Source: Ancylobacter sp. TS-1 (GTDB taxonomy: Bacteria; Pseudomonadota; Alphaproteobacteria; Rhizobiales; Xanthobacteraceae). From it: a DNA stretch of 64,000 bases. The notes beneath the pieces were generated by a model that worked only from the letters and a program-made list of their open reading frames with translations, ran no database searches and was not told the DNA's origin. The DNA lies in NCBI RefSeq assembly GCF_009223885.1, contig NZ_CP045144.1, forward strand, positions 1,922,001 through 1,986,000, in the 5' to 3' direction. Numbering within the stretch: the first letter of the stretch is position 1; each line of letters opens with the position of its first letter. The position numbers and the translations under genes are program-made. Below, piece by piece: positions 1 to 8,341 of this stretch.

Positions 1-152
1 TTGAGATCGATAAGGCCCCGGGGAATATGTTCTCCTGACGAGCCTCGCAGCCCCGCATGACAAATCTAGGACGTGCGGGGTCGGATTGCCAGAGGGGAGC
101 GCACGCGCCGAAGCCGGGTTCCACGGAATTGATCGCGGGCCTCTCCGTTCGG

Positions 153-242
153 CGTCATCCCGGCCGAGCGAAGCGAGAGCCGGGATCGCATCCCGATCGG
201 CACACGATCCCGGATCGGTCCTGCGGACCGTCCGGGATGACG
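153..242. repeat. Interspersed palindromic repeat, family A copy 1
   Basis: The outer arms CGTCATCCCGG and CCGGGATGACG are perfect inverted repeats about 68 bp apart, and inner GCCGGGATCG/CGATCCCGG arms repeat the theme. A second copy of the same architecture lies at 48867-48967. It sits in the roughly 250-bp stretch left of the quinone oxidoreductase stop codon, where I see no gene. The form is that of a non-coding intergenic palindromic element; function is unknown. Confidence 0.6.
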
Positions 243-254
243 ATCATGGGACGA

Positions 255-1256
255 TCACCCCACGCTCAGCATGATCTTGCCGATATGCGCGCTGGTCTCC
301 ATGCGCGCATGCGCCTCGCTGGCCTTCTCCAGCGGGAAGATCCGGTCGAGCACCGGCTTCACCGTGCCGGCCTCGATCAGCGGCCAGACCCTCTCGCGCA
401 GCGCGGCCGCGATCACCGCCTTCTCGGCCTTGGGGCGCGAGCGAAGGGTCGAGCCCATATGCGAGAGCCGCTTGAGCATCAGCCGCATATAGTCGATCTG
501 CACCTTGGAGCCTTCCATGAAGGCGATCTGCACGATGCGCCCCTGCGGCGCGGCCGCCTCGTAATTGCGGGCGATATAGGAGCCGCCGACCATGTCGAGG
601 ATGACGTTGACGCCGCGACCGGGCGCCTTCTCCTTGATGACGGCGACGAAATCCTCGTTCTTGTAGTCGATGGCAACATCCGCGCCGAGTTCGCGGCAGA
701 CCGCGCACTTCTCCGCGCTGCCGGCGGTGGTGAACACCGTCGCGCCGAAGGCCTTGGCAAGCTGGATCGCCGTGGTGCCGATGCCGGACGTGCCGCCATG
801 CACGAGGAAGCTCTCGCCGGCCTTCAGCCCGGCAAGGTCGAACACATTGGTCCACACGGTGAAGAAGGTTTCCGGCAGCGCCGCCGCCTCGATCATCGAG
901 AGGCCGGCGGGCACCGGCAGCGCCGCGCCGGCATCGGCGAGGCAGTACTGGGCGTAGCCGCCGCCCGAGACCAGCGCGCACACCTTGTCGCCGATCTTCC
1001 ACGCGCCGGCGCCCTCGCCGAGGCCGACCACCTCGCCGGCGATCTCCAGGCCGGGAACGTCGGAGGCGCCGGGCGGGGGCGGATACAGGCCCTTGCGCTG
1101 CATCACGTCCGGCCGGTTGACGCCGGCCGCCGCGACCTTGACCAGTATCTCGCCCTTTCCGGGCACCGGCACCGGCCGCGGCTCGGGAACCAGGGCTTCC
1201 GGCCCGCCGGGGCTCGGCAGTCCGATGGCGGTCATGGTGGCGGGCAGGTCGGTCAC
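255..1256 (-). CDS. NAD(P)H:quinone oxidoreductase, zinc-free MDR family
   Basis: This 333-residue protein is a medium-chain dehydrogenase/reductase of the quinone oxidoreductase (QOR/PIG3-like) branch, expected to reduce quinones or enals with NADPH in the cytoplasm. The N-terminal GroES-like half carries VNRPDVMQRKGLYPPPPG and a GLEIAGEVVGLG segment. The Rossmann half has the nucleotide-binding stretch GGTSGIGTTAIQLAK at about residues 155-170. No structural-zinc cysteine cluster is visible, as expected for the zinc-free class. A second ATG seven codons in (MTAIGL) could be the true start. It is divergent from the DUF1192 gene, with about 120 bp between them. Family is confident; substrate is not. 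Confidence 0.9.
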   Translation of the reverse strand: MTDLPATMTAIGLPSPGGPEALVPEPRPVPVPGKGEILVKVAAAGVNRPDVMQRKGLYPPPPGASDVPGLEIAGEVVGLGEGAGAWKIGDKVCALVSGGGYAQYCLADAGAALPVPAGLSMIEAAALPETFFTVWTNVFDLAGLKAGESFLVHGGTSGIGTTAIQLAKAFGATVFTTAGSAEKCAVCRELGADVAIDYKNEDFVAVIKEKAPGRGVNVILDMVGGSYIARNYEAAAPQGRIVQIAFMEGSKVQIDYMRLMLKRLSHMGSTLRSRPKAEKAVIAAALRERVWPLIEAGTVKPVLDRIFPLEKASEAHARMETSAHIGKIMLSVG

Positions 1257-1378
1257 GGCGTCTTCCTCGTCCTCGCAGGAATGTCGTTTCCTCGTAGGTC
1301 AAGCGGCCCCGACTGGCAACCGGCCCCGCCCGGCACTAGATTATGGAGGACGTGGAAGAGTTTCGCGGGAGTGACGCC

Positions 1379-1582
1379 ATGGCGATCGACGACGAGCTGT
1401 TTCCTTTGGCCGGCCTGAAGAAGGCGTCCGCGCACGAGATCGGCGCCGACCTGTCGGTGCTTTCCGAGACCGAGATCGAGGAGCGCATCGCCCACCTCGC
1501 CGCCGAGATCGAGCGCCTGAAGGTGGCGCTGGAGAAGAAGCGCGCCTCGCGCGCGGCGGCGGAGAACGTCTTCAAGCTCTGA
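1379..1582 (+). CDS. DUF1192 family small coiled-coil protein
   Basis: This is a 67-residue acidic protein with no assigned role. The N-terminus is short and variable; residues about 25-60 form a charged heptad-like helix (ETEIEERIAHLAAEIERLK) ending in the ASRAAAENVFKL tail typical of DUF1192. I chose ATG 1379 because family members start close to this point; an in-frame ATG at 1343 would add 12 residues. In related Hyphomicrobiales the gene commonly precedes rcdA/DUF1465 and rpmE, as here. A strong terminator at 1700-1726 separates it from rcdA. Confidence 0.85.
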   Translation: MAIDDELFPLAGLKKASAHEIGADLSVLSETEIEERIAHLAAEIERLKVALEKKRASRAAAENVFKL

Positions 1583-1595
1583 AGGCCCCGCCGAT

Positions 1596-1610
1596 TTAAC
1601 CGGCGATTAA
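1596..1610 (+). promoter_or_regulatory. Candidate CtrA binding site (TTAA-N7-TTAA)
   Basis: Bases 1596-1599 and 1607-1610 are both TTAA, separated by exactly seven bases, which matches the full alphaproteobacterial CtrA box. It lies 14 bp after the DUF1192 stop codon and about 230 bp before the rcdA start. It is the only perfect match I found in the window. In the Caulobacter model RcdA helps degrade CtrA, so a CtrA site here would make a feedback loop. No CtrA gene is in the window, so binding is an inference from the motif alone. Confidence 0.5.
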
Positions 1611-1627
1611 GCTTTCCGAACTATTAC

Positions 1628-1726
1628 TGGCGTCGGTCCAGTTTTGACCGCGAGTGGCTTCTGTCCACTCTGTTTGACGCATCCCTGTCTACACTTTTCG
1701 AGCCGCCTCCGGGCGGCTCTTTTTTT
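1628..1726 (+). ncRNA. Candidate structured small RNA or leader before rcdA
   Basis: Between the CtrA-like site and rcdA, three consecutive plus-strand hairpins can be drawn: CGGTC/GACCG at 1634-1650, GAGTGG/CCACTC at 1652-1670, and the terminator stem at 1700-1719. The terminator is followed by seven T residues. A transcript starting shortly after the CtrA-like box would be about 90-100 nt and end at 1726, a common shape for bacterial small RNAs. The simpler alternative is that this is only the 3' UTR and terminator of DUF1192. I cannot assign it to a known RNA family. Confidence 0.3.
1700..1726 (+). terminator. Strong intrinsic terminator between DUF1192 and rcdA
   Basis: The stem GAGCCGCC/GGCGGCTC is 8 bp and perfect, with a TCCG loop and seven consecutive T residues at 1720-1726. 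It would end DUF1192 transcripts or the candidate small RNA. It implies that rcdA has its own promoter in the roughly 115 bp that follow. Confidence 0.9.
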
Positions 1727-1841
1727 CGTCCCCGCTATCCATCGCCGCGCGGCGGCATGACCACTGGACAGCGCGCCCGCGCTGCGCGACAGGCTGGAGC
1801 GCGCGAACGTCGCGCGGGCAGAGGGTGCGTCGGGTCGAGCG

Positions 1842-2372
1842 ATGGACGGTTTCCGGAACGATACGCAGGCGGACGGGCCGGCCATGGGGCAGACGGTGCT
1901 TCTGGCCGAACGGCGCCTCGCCTCGCCGGCCTTCGCCGCGCTGTTCCGCGAGGGCATGGAACTGATCGACGAGAGCGCCGCCTATCTCGACGGCGAGGGG
2001 CGCGCGGCCAGCCGCGAACTCTCGCGCGCCGCCCTCGCCTGCTACGCCCAGCAGAGCATGCGGCTTTCCACCCGGCTGATGCAGCTCGCCTCGTGGCTGC
2101 TGCTGCGCCGCGCCGTCGCCGAGGGCGAGATGGACGAGGACGCCGCCCGCCGCGAGGCCGGGAAGATCGACATCGTCGGCACGCCGCGCGACATGGACCA
2201 CGAGGCGCTGCTGCCCGAGCCGCTGCTCGATCTCATCCTGCGCAGCCACGAACTTCAGCGGCAGATCCGCCAGATCGACGCGACGCTCACCTTGCCGCCG
2301 CCGGACGAGGTGCGGCCGAATGCCGTGGCCGGCCAGATCGGGCAGTTGCGCCGCGCCTTCGAGAGTCGCTGA
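1842..2372 (+). CDS. rcdA: RcdA-family protease adaptor (DUF1465)
   Basis: This 176-residue helical protein belongs to DUF1465, the family of Caulobacter RcdA. RcdA acts in the hierarchy of adaptors that presents CtrA and other substrates to ClpXP during the cell cycle. Family-like segments are the N-terminal ERRLASPAFAALFREGM, the YAQQSMRLSTRLMQLASWLL helix at about residues 67-86, and the RQIDATLTLPP segment near 145. I chose ATG 1842; an in-frame ATG at 1884 (MGQTVLLAE) is possible. The gene follows a CtrA-box-like site and a terminator. In related genomes it sits between DUF1192 and rpmE, as here. Family is confident; adaptor function is by homology. Confidence 0.8.
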   Translation: MDGFRNDTQADGPAMGQTVLLAERRLASPAFAALFREGMELIDESAAYLDGEGRAASRELSRAALACYAQQSMRLSTRLMQLASWLLLRRAVAEGEMDEDAARREAGKIDIVGTPRDMDHEALLPEPLLDLILRSHELQRQIRQIDATLTLPPPDEVRPNAVAGQIGQLRRAFESR

Positions 2373-2449
2373 CCGCTCACGTCGTGAGTCGCTGATCGCT
2401 CACACCGCCCACACATCCTGATACCGCAGAATGATAGCACGCAAACGAA

Positions 2450-2482
2450 AACCCTCGCGCCGGGCGAACCGCCGCGAGGGTT
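2450..2482 (-). terminator. Intrinsic terminator downstream of rpmE
   Basis: The perfect 10-bp arms AACCCTCGCG (2450-2459) and CGCGAGGGTT (2473-2482) are followed on the minus strand by a T-rich run, visible as AACGAAAA on the plus strand. It fits the end of the rpmE transcript and could also stop read-through from rcdA. Confidence 0.75.
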
Positions 2483-2548
2483 GATATCGTCAGTCCGCGA
2501 AAATCTTCCGCGCAGGCACGATGGGCGAGGCCCGGCAGGGCCCGCCGA

Positions 2549-2773
2549 TCAGGCCTTGAGGAAGCCCGCGAACTTCTTCTGGAACTTGGACACGCGGCCG
2601 GCGCGGTCGAGCAGCTGCTGCGAGCCGCCGGTCCAGGCCGGGTGCGAGGTCGGATCGATATCGAGCTGGAGGACGTCGCCCTCCTTGCCCCAGGTCGTCC
2701 GGGTCGTGTACTCGGTGCCGTCCGTCATCACCACCTTGACGAAGTGGTAGTCGGGATGGATGTCGCTCTTCAT
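2549..2773 (-). CDS. rpmE: 50S ribosomal protein L31, cysteine-free form
   Basis: This is a 74-residue large-subunit ribosomal protein. The start [19 protein letters not shown] and the end [16 protein letters not shown] match L31. It contains no cysteine, so it lacks the zinc-binding CxxC pairs of the zinc-ribbon form and is the zinc-independent type. ATG at 2771-2773 gives the normal N-terminus. It is divergent from the ABC exporter at 2876 and ends at the hairpin at 2450-2482. The rpmJ gene at 34673 is also cysteine-free. Confidence 0.97.
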   Translation of the reverse strand: MKSDIHPDYHFVKVVMTDGTEYTTRTTWGKEGDVLQLDIDPTSHPAWTGGSQQLLDRAGRVSKFQKKFAGFLKA

Positions 2774-2875
2774 GGGTAGCATCCTCAGCCGCCGCACGGC
2801 CGGCCCCTTTCGGGAGCCACGCGGCGATCTACAAAACGATCCTGCCGGAAATCCGAGCGGCTCTATAACCGAGAC

Positions 2876-4684
2876 ATGACCGTGACACAAGCCGCCTCCC
2901 GTCCTTCCGAGGGCCTGCCCACCGCCTCCGCCCCCCGCCCGCGCCTGTCGCCCCTGAAAGCGCTCTGGCCGCACATAGTACGCTACCGCGCCCGCGCCGC
3001 CGCCGCGCTGGCCGCGCTGACGGTCGCCGCCATCGCGACACTGGTGGTGCCGATCGCCGTGCGGCGGATGATCGATTTCGGCTTCGACGAGAGCCATGCC
3101 GGCTTCATCGACCGTTATTTCGGCGTGATGATCGGGGTGGTCGCGGTGCTCGCGGTCGCCTCGGCGGCCCGCTACTACCTCGTGATGACGCTCGGCGAGC
3201 GCGTTGTGGCGGACCTGCGCACGCAGGTCTTCACCCATGTCCTCACCCTCGACGGCGGCTTCTACGACACCGCCAAGTCGGGCGAGCTGATCTCGCGGCT
3301 GACCGCCGACACCACGCAGATCAAGTCGGCGGTGGGCGCCTCCGCCTCCATCGCGCTGCGCAACATCATGCTGTTCTTCGGCGCGACGGTGATGATGGTG
3401 GTGACGAGCCCCTGGCTCTCCGCCACGCTGCTGATCGCCATTCCCGTCATCGTCGCCGTGCTGATCGGCGCCGGGCGCGGCGTGCGCAAGCGCTCGCGCG
3501 GTGCGCAGGACACGCTGGCGGAAGCCTCCGCCTTCGCCGCCGAGGCCATCGGCGCGGTGCGCTCGCTGCAGGCCAACACTGCCGAGGCCGCCGCCTCCGC
3601 CCGCTTCGGGGGCGAGGTGGAGCATGCCTTCAACGCGGCGAGCGACGCCGTGCGGGCGCGCGCCTGGCTCACCGGCTTCGGCATCTTCCTTGTCTTCGCC
3701 AGCGTGGTCGGCATCCTGTGGGCGGGCGCCAACGCGGTGCTCGCCGGCGCGATGACGGCGGGCACGCTCGGCCAGTTCGTGCTCTACGCGGTTCTGGCGG
3801 CGAGCGGGCTCGGCCAGCTCGGCGAGGTCTGGGGCGAGATTTCGCAGGCCGCCGGCGCCACCGAGCGCATCGCCGAACTGCTGGCCGAGAAGCCCAAGGT
3901 CGGGCGGCCGGCGGACCCGGTGGCCCTGCCCGAGCCGGCGCGCGGCGAAGTGGCCTTCGTGGACGTCGCCTTCGCCTACCCCACGCGGCCCGACACGCCG
4001 GCCCTTGCCGGGGTGAGCTTCCGCGTCGCGCCGGGCGAGCGCGTCGCCGTGGTCGGCCCTTCCGGCGCGGGCAAGAGCACGCTGTTCCAGCTCCTGCTGC
4101 GCTTCTACGACCCGCAGGCCGGGCGCGTGGAAATCGACGGGGTCGATATCGCCCGGGCCGAGCCCGAGGCGGTCCGCTCGCGCATCGCGCTGGTGCCGCA
4201 GGACGTCGCCATCTTCGCCACCACCATCCGCGAGAATATCCGCCTTGGGCGCCCGGACGCGACCGATGCGGAGGTCGAGGAGGCCGGACGCCTCGCCCGC
4301 GCCGACGAGTTCGTCGCGCGCCTGCCCGATGGCTGGGAGACCGCCGTGGGCGAGCGCGGCGTGACGCTCTCCGGCGGCCAGCGCCAGCGCCTCGCCATCG
4401 CCCGCGCGATCCTGCGCCGCGCGCCGATCCTGCTGCTCGACGAGGCCACCTCCGCGCTCGACGCCGAAAGCGAGACGCTGGTGCAGCAGGCCCTCGACCG
4501 CTCCATGCAGGGGCGCACCACGCTGGTCATCGCGCACCGGCTCGCCACCGTGCTCTCGGCCGACCGCATTCTGGTGATGGAGGGCGGACGCGTGGTCGAG
4601 GAAGGCACCCATGCCAGCCTGGTGGCGCAGGGCGGGCTCTACGCCCGGCTCGCCACGCTCCAGTTCGGCGAGGCGCTGCGCTAG
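2876..4684 (+). CDS. ABC transporter, fused membrane and ATPase half-transporter
   Basis: This 602-residue half-transporter resembles MsbA and other lipid or drug exporters and would work as an inner-membrane homodimer. Residues about 30-320 are the six-helix ABC membrane domain. Residues about 360-600 are the nucleotide-binding domain, with Walker [11 protein letters not shown] near 395, signature [15 protein letters not shown] near 499, Walker [13 protein letters not shown] near 520 and the switch histidine in [10 protein letters not shown]. All catalytic motifs are intact. It is monocistronic and divergent from rpmE. The exported compound cannot be told from sequence. Confidence 0.92.
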   Translation: MTVTQAASRPSEGLPTASAPRPRLSPLKALWPHIVRYRARAAAALAALTVAAIATLVVPIAVRRMIDFGFDESHAGFIDRYFGVMIGVVAVLAVASAARYYLVMTLGERVVADLRTQVFTHVLTLDGGFYDTAKSGELISRLTADTTQIKSAVGASASIALRNIMLFFGATVMMVVTSPWLSATLLIAIPVIVAVLIGAGRGVRKRSRGAQDTLAEASAFAAEAIGAVRSLQANTAEAAASARFGGEVEHAFNAASDAVRARAWLTGFGIFLVFASVVGILWAGANAVLAGAMTAGTLGQFVLYAVLAASGLGQLGEVWGEISQAAGATERIAELLAEKPKVGRPADPVALPEPARGEVAFVDVAFAYPTRPDTPALAGVSFRVAPGERVAVVGPSGAGKSTLFQLLLRFYDPQAGRVEIDGVDIARAEPEAVRSRIALVPQDVAIFATTIRENIRLGRPDATDAEVEEAGRLARADEFVARLPDGWETAVGERGVTLSGGQRQRLAIARAILRRAPILLLDEATSALDAESETLVQQALDRSMQGRTTLVIAHRLATVLSADRILVMEGGRVVEEGTHASLVAQGGLYARLATLQFGEALR

Positions 4685-4705
4685 CCGGACCGTGGCGCCG
4701 GCCGC

Positions 4706-5188
4706 TCAGACCGCCCTGCGCTCCATGCGCAGCGTCGGGCGGCCGGAGGTCGGGTTCATGCCGTGGCCGATCACGGTGAAGCCCGCCTTCTCGTAGAAGC
4801 GGACGGCGCGCTCATTCTGCTCGTTGACGTCCAGCGTGAGGCAGGCGGGCGAATGGGCGACGGCGGCGGCGACGAGGCGGTTTGCCACGCCCTCCCCCCA
4901 ATGGTCGGGATGCACCACCAGCTGGTCGACATAGCCGGTTGCCGGGTGCACCGAGACGAAGCCGAGTAAGGGCCCGTCCCCGCCCTCCGGCGTGGCGGCG
5001 CCCAGGGCGACCTCGATGACCGCGCCCTCGTCGATCAGCGTGCCGATGCGGTGGCAGAGCCAGCCGCGCCGGGCCTCGAAGTCGATCTCCGGTATGGTCT
5101 CCTGCCACGCCTCGACCCACAGGTCGGTCATGGCCGGCATGCGGCTCCACTCGAAGCGCGCGAGCACGGCAGGCAGGGGATCGGTCAT
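4706..5188 (-). CDS. GNAT-family N-acetyltransferase
   Basis: This 160-residue acetyltransferase has the acetyl-CoA motif A region QLVVHPDHWGEGVANRLVAA at about residues 88-107, followed by LDVNEQNERAVRFYEKAGF, typical of GNAT C-termini. The acceptor is unknown. It is encoded 10 bp downstream of the MotB-like gene on the same strand and is probably the last gene of that transcript. It is convergent with the ABC exporter. Confidence 0.88.
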   Translation of the reverse strand: MTDPLPAVLARFEWSRMPAMTDLWVEAWQETIPEIDFEARRGWLCHRIGTLIDEGAVIEVALGAATPEGGDGPLLGFVSVHPATGYVDQLVVHPDHWGEGVANRLVAAAVAHSPACLTLDVNEQNERAVRFYEKAGFTVIGHGMNPTSGRPTLRMERRAV

Positions 5189-5198
5189 CGCCGTTCGG

Positions 5199-6233
5199 TC
5201 ATCTCTCGGTGAGCTTCAGCTCGATGCGGCGGTTGCGGGCCCGCGCCTCGTCGCTGTCGCCGGGATCGATCGGCTGGTACTCCCCGAATCCGGCGGCGAC
5301 AAGGTGCTGCGGCGATACGCCCTTCTGGGCGAGATAGGAAACCACGGCGATGGAGCGCGCCGCCGACAGCTCCCAGTTCGAGGGGAATTGCGGCGTCGAG
5401 ATCGGCCGGTTGTCGGTATGCCCGTCGACGCGCAGCACCCAGGCGAGGTCGGAGGGTATCTCCTTCTCCAACTGCACGAGTGCGCTGGCGAGCTTGTCGA
5501 GCGCCGACACGGCATCGGGCCGGACCACCGCCGAAGCGGGATCGAAGAAGATCTCCGACTGGAAGACGAAGCGGTCGCCCACCACCCGCACGTCGGGGCG
5601 ATCGCCGAGAATCGTGCGCAGCCGTCCGAAGAACTCCGAGCGGTAGCGCGTGAGCTCCTGCACCCGCTGGGCGAGCGCGACGTTGAGCCGCCGGCCGAGA
5701 TCGGCGAGGCGAGACTGGCTCTCCTTGTCCTTCTGCTCGGAGATCGACAGCGCCTCCTCCAGCGCCGCGATCTGCCGGCGCAGGGCAGAGATCTGCTGGT
5801 TGAGAATGGCGATCTGGGCGGCGGCCTGGGCGGCGGCATCCTGCTCATTGCCAAGCTCGCGGGAGAGCGTGGCGGCGCGCTGCTTGGCCTCGGCCATCTC
5901 CTCGGGCGTGGCGGTGGAGGTCGCTGCCTCGCGCAGCAGGTCGCGCTCCTGCTCAAGCTGGAGCAGGCTGGCGCGCAACGCGCCGATCTGGCTCTCGGAA
6001 TCGGCGTCGTTGGCGCGCTCCAGTGCCAGAAGGTCGGTCAGTTCGCGGATCTGCGCCTGCAGCCGGGCCATGGCGTCGTCCTTGCTGCCGATTTCCTGCG
6101 TCAGCACGAACTGCGCCAGCACGAAGACCGACAGCAGGAACACGAAGACGAGGAGCAGCGTCGACAGCGCGTCGACGAAGCCGGGCCAGTAGTCGATATG
6201 GCGTTCGCCGCGCCGGGCGCGTCCCAGGGCCAT
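5199..6233 (-). CDS. MotB/OmpA-like peptidoglycan-binding channel subunit
   Basis: This 344-residue protein is built like MotB or ZorB. A single N-terminal membrane helix (YWPGFVDALSTLLLVFVFLL, about residues 15-45) contains an aspartate in the position of the proton-binding residue. A long coiled coil covers about residues 50-190, and a C-terminal OmpA-like peptidoglycan-binding domain includes VDGHTDNRP and DEARARNRRIELKL. It probably anchors a proton-driven complex to the cell wall together with the MotA-like product of the upstream gene, whose stop overlaps this start. No flagellar, Tol or Ton genes are near, so the machine is unidentified. A specific homologue cannot be named. Confidence 0.85.
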   Translation of the reverse strand: MALGRARRGERHIDYWPGFVDALSTLLLVFVFLLSVFVLAQFVLTQEIGSKDDAMARLQAQIRELTDLLALERANDADSESQIGALRASLLQLEQERDLLREAATSTATPEEMAEAKQRAATLSRELGNEQDAAAQAAAQIAILNQQISALRRQIAALEEALSISEQKDKESQSRLADLGRRLNVALAQRVQELTRYRSEFFGRLRTILGDRPDVRVVGDRFVFQSEIFFDPASAVVRPDAVSALDKLASALVQLEKEIPSDLAWVLRVDGHTDNRPISTPQFPSNWELSAARSIAVVSYLAQKGVSPQHLVAAGFGEYQPIDPGDSDEARARNRRIELKLTER

Positions 6234-7276
6234 CAGGCGCGCTCGCGGTCGGATTGCTCGGCGATGCGTTCAAGCAGCTTCTTTATGTCGCGCTGCTGCT
6301 CGGCCTGGGCCTCGACCCAGTCGCGCACCATCTGCTGCTCGCTGCGCATGTGCTGCACGAGGCCCTGCAGGCTCTCGGCCAGATGCGCCATGGCGGTGGT
6401 GACGCGCTGCGAGCCGGCCTCGGTCATGGTGCGGTCGAGCCGCGCGATGGCCTGCGTCAGGTCGGCGAGATCGACGCCCGGCGCCGGTAGCGCGAAGGCG
6501 GGCGAGCCCGCCACCGTCAGGCCCGGCCGGGCCGGGGCCGGCACGCGGGCCGCCTCGACGCCGAGATCCTCCACCGTGGTGGACAGCCAGTCCTCGAGAT
6601 CGATGTAGAAGCGGTTCTGCGCCTGCCCGGCCTGAAGGTCGAGGAAGCCGAGCACCAGCGAGCCGGCAAGGCCGAACAGCGAGGACGAAAAGGCGATGCC
6701 CATGCCGCCGAGCGGCGCGGCAAGGCCCGTCTTCATCGTTTCCAGCACCGATGCCGATTCCGGACCGACATCGAGCGAGCCGATCACCCGGGCGATCGAG
6801 CTCACCGTGTCGAGCAGGCCCCAGAAAGTGCCGAGCAGGCCGAGGAAGATCAGCAGCCCGGTCAGGTAGCGCAGCAGGTCGCGCGCCTCGTCGAGCCGGG
6901 TGCCGATCGATTCCAGAATGCCGCGCATCGTCGACTGCGAGATCGCCATGCGCCCCACGCGGTCGCCGAGCAGCGCCGCCATCGGCGCCAGCAGCACCGG
7001 CGCGCGCGGCACCTCGATGCCCGGGTCGGCGACGCGGAAGCCGTTGACCCACTCCACCTCGGGCACCAGCCGCACGACCTGGCGGAAGGCAAACACGACG
7101 CCGATGAACAGCACGCCGAAGATGACGCCGTTCAGGCCCGGATTGTTGAGGAAGGCCCGCCAGATCGCTTCGTGCAGAACCGAGGCGAGCGCCACGCAGA
7201 GCAGGACGAAAACGAACATCCGCACGAGAAAGATGCGGGGCGATGACAATTTGTGAATCGAATCCGTCGCGCTCAT
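6233..7276 (-). CDS. MotA/TolQ/ExbB-like proton channel subunit
   Basis: This integral membrane protein has about 347 residues. Hydrophobic segments lie near residues 15-40 and 50-70 and in the central MotA/TolQ/ExbB domain (LLRYLTGLLIFLGLLGTFWG, then LAAPLGGMGIAFSSSLFGLA). The C-terminal 90 residues are amphipathic and polar and end in KKLLERIAEQSDRERA. I chose ATG 7276 (MSATDSIHKL) with an AGGGA-like element upstream; ATG 7315 would add 13 residues. It overlaps the MotB-like gene by one base, which indicates translational coupling and a two-subunit complex. It is much shorter than ZorA. Confidence 0.85.
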   Translation of the reverse strand: MSATDSIHKLSSPRIFLVRMFVFVLLCVALASVLHEAIWRAFLNNPGLNGVIFGVLFIGVVFAFRQVVRLVPEVEWVNGFRVADPGIEVPRAPVLLAPMAALLGDRVGRMAISQSTMRGILESIGTRLDEARDLLRYLTGLLIFLGLLGTFWGLLDTVSSIARVIGSLDVGPESASVLETMKTGLAAPLGGMGIAFSSSLFGLAGSLVLGFLDLQAGQAQNRFYIDLEDWLSTTVEDLGVEAARVPAPARPGLTVAGSPAFALPAPGVDLADLTQAIARLDRTMTEAGSQRVTTAMAHLAESLQGLVQHMRSEQQMVRDWVEAQAEQQRDIKKLLERIAEQSDRERA

Positions 7277-7400
7277 GCCAATGGCCGTCCCTGCGAGCGG
7301 CGGCAATCGGGTCATGGAACCGCTCTTCGGGCCGGACTATGCCACAGACGAGCGGAAATGGAACGCGCGACGGCTTTCCCGAACCGCTATCGGCCTACCG

Positions 7401-8189
7401 TCAGGCCTTGGGCAGCAGCGCCAGAAGGTCGCGGCGCATCGCCTCGTTGCCGACGATGATGTCGCCCTTGGCCAGCATCTTGTCGCCGCCCTCGAGATCG
7501 GAGACATAGCCGCCCGCCTCGCGCACCAGCACGATTCCGGCCGCCATGTCCCACGGGCTGAGGCCGCGTTCCCAGAAGGCGTCGAAGCGGCCCGCGGCCA
7601 CCCAGGCGAGATCGAGCGCGGCCGAGCCGGTGCGCCGCAGCCCCGCCACCTTCGGCGCCACGGCGGCATATTCGCGACCGAACTGCGCGAAGTCGCCGCG
7701 CCCCATATGCGGCAGGCCGCAGCACACCACGCTGTCGGCGAGGCTGCGCCGGGCGGCGACCCGGATGCGCCGGTCGTTCATGAAGGCGCCGGCGCCCTTC
7801 TCGGCGATGAACAGCTCGTCGGTGATGGGATTGTAGATGACGCCGGCCACCGGCACGCCGTCGCGCGCCAGGCCGAGCGAGACGCAGAACAGCGGGATGC
7901 CGTGCAGGAAGTTGGTCGTGCCGTCGAGCGGGTCGATGATCCAGCGGTGGCTTTCGTCGGCCCCGTCGACCTCTCCGCTCTCCTCCATGATGAAGCCATA
8001 GCTCGGCCGCGCCTTGGCGAGTTCTTCCTGAAGGATCCGCTCGGCCTTGCGGTCGGCATTGGAGACGAAGTTCGCCGGCCCCTTGAGCGAGACCTGAAGG
8101 TTCTCGACCTCGCCGAAATCGCGGACCAGGGAGCGGCCGGCCTTTCGGACGGCCTGGACCATGACGGTCATCAGGGCGGAACGGATCAT
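7401..8189 (-). CDS. suhB: Inositol monophosphatase family protein
   Basis: This 262-residue magnesium-dependent phosphatase is of the IMPase/SuhB family. Metal-binding motifs are MEESGEVDG at about residue 68, WIIDPLDGTTNFLHG at about 83-97, and SPWDMAAGIVLVREAGG near 212. Substrates may be myo-inositol-1-phosphate or related sugar phosphates; E. coli SuhB also has an RNA-related role, which cannot be inferred here. I chose ATG 8189 (MIRSALMTVM), the usual N-terminus. It is on the same strand as zapA and DUF4164, about 150 bp downstream of zapA. Confidence 0.93.
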   Translation of the reverse strand: MIRSALMTVMVQAVRKAGRSLVRDFGEVENLQVSLKGPANFVSNADRKAERILQEELAKARPSYGFIMEESGEVDGADESHRWIIDPLDGTTNFLHGIPLFCVSLGLARDGVPVAGVIYNPITDELFIAEKGAGAFMNDRRIRVAARRSLADSVVCCGLPHMGRGDFAQFGREYAAVAPKVAGLRRTGSAALDLAWVAAGRFDAFWERGLSPWDMAAGIVLVREAGGYVSDLEGGDKMLAKGDIIVGNEAMRRDLLALLPKA

Positions 8190-8341
8190 GACGACTTCCA
8201 GATTCGACGCGGACAGAGACCGGACGGGCCGTGGCCCGGACGGCGGACTGCTCCTCTGCGCCGGGCCGCAGGCCGCGTCAAGTCCGCAGCCCCCTTGGGT
8301 CACCCCCGACCGCGCCGCCATAGCGGGCGCGGGCCGGGCGC

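Noticed and set aside
57..1418. 453-codon open frame antisense to the quinone oxidoreductase
   Set aside because: Shadow of a well-supported MDR gene; composition is dominated by Arg, His and Gly.
1596..1610. The TTAA pair as only a chance AT-rich spacer
   Set aside because: Considered but not accepted as sole explanation, because both half-sites and the 7-bp spacing are exact and the next gene is rcdA; retained as a moderate-confidence site.
5199..7276. Zorya anti-phage defence (ZorA/ZorB)
   Set aside because: The MotA/MotB-like pair has the right general fold, but the MotA-like protein is only about 347 residues without the long ZorA tail, and no ZorC, ZorD or ZorE-like gene is nearby.
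8190..8341. 6S RNA near zapA
   Set aside because: 6S RNA is often close to zapA in relatives, but neither this gap nor 9041-9394 forms the long hairpin with a central bubble.
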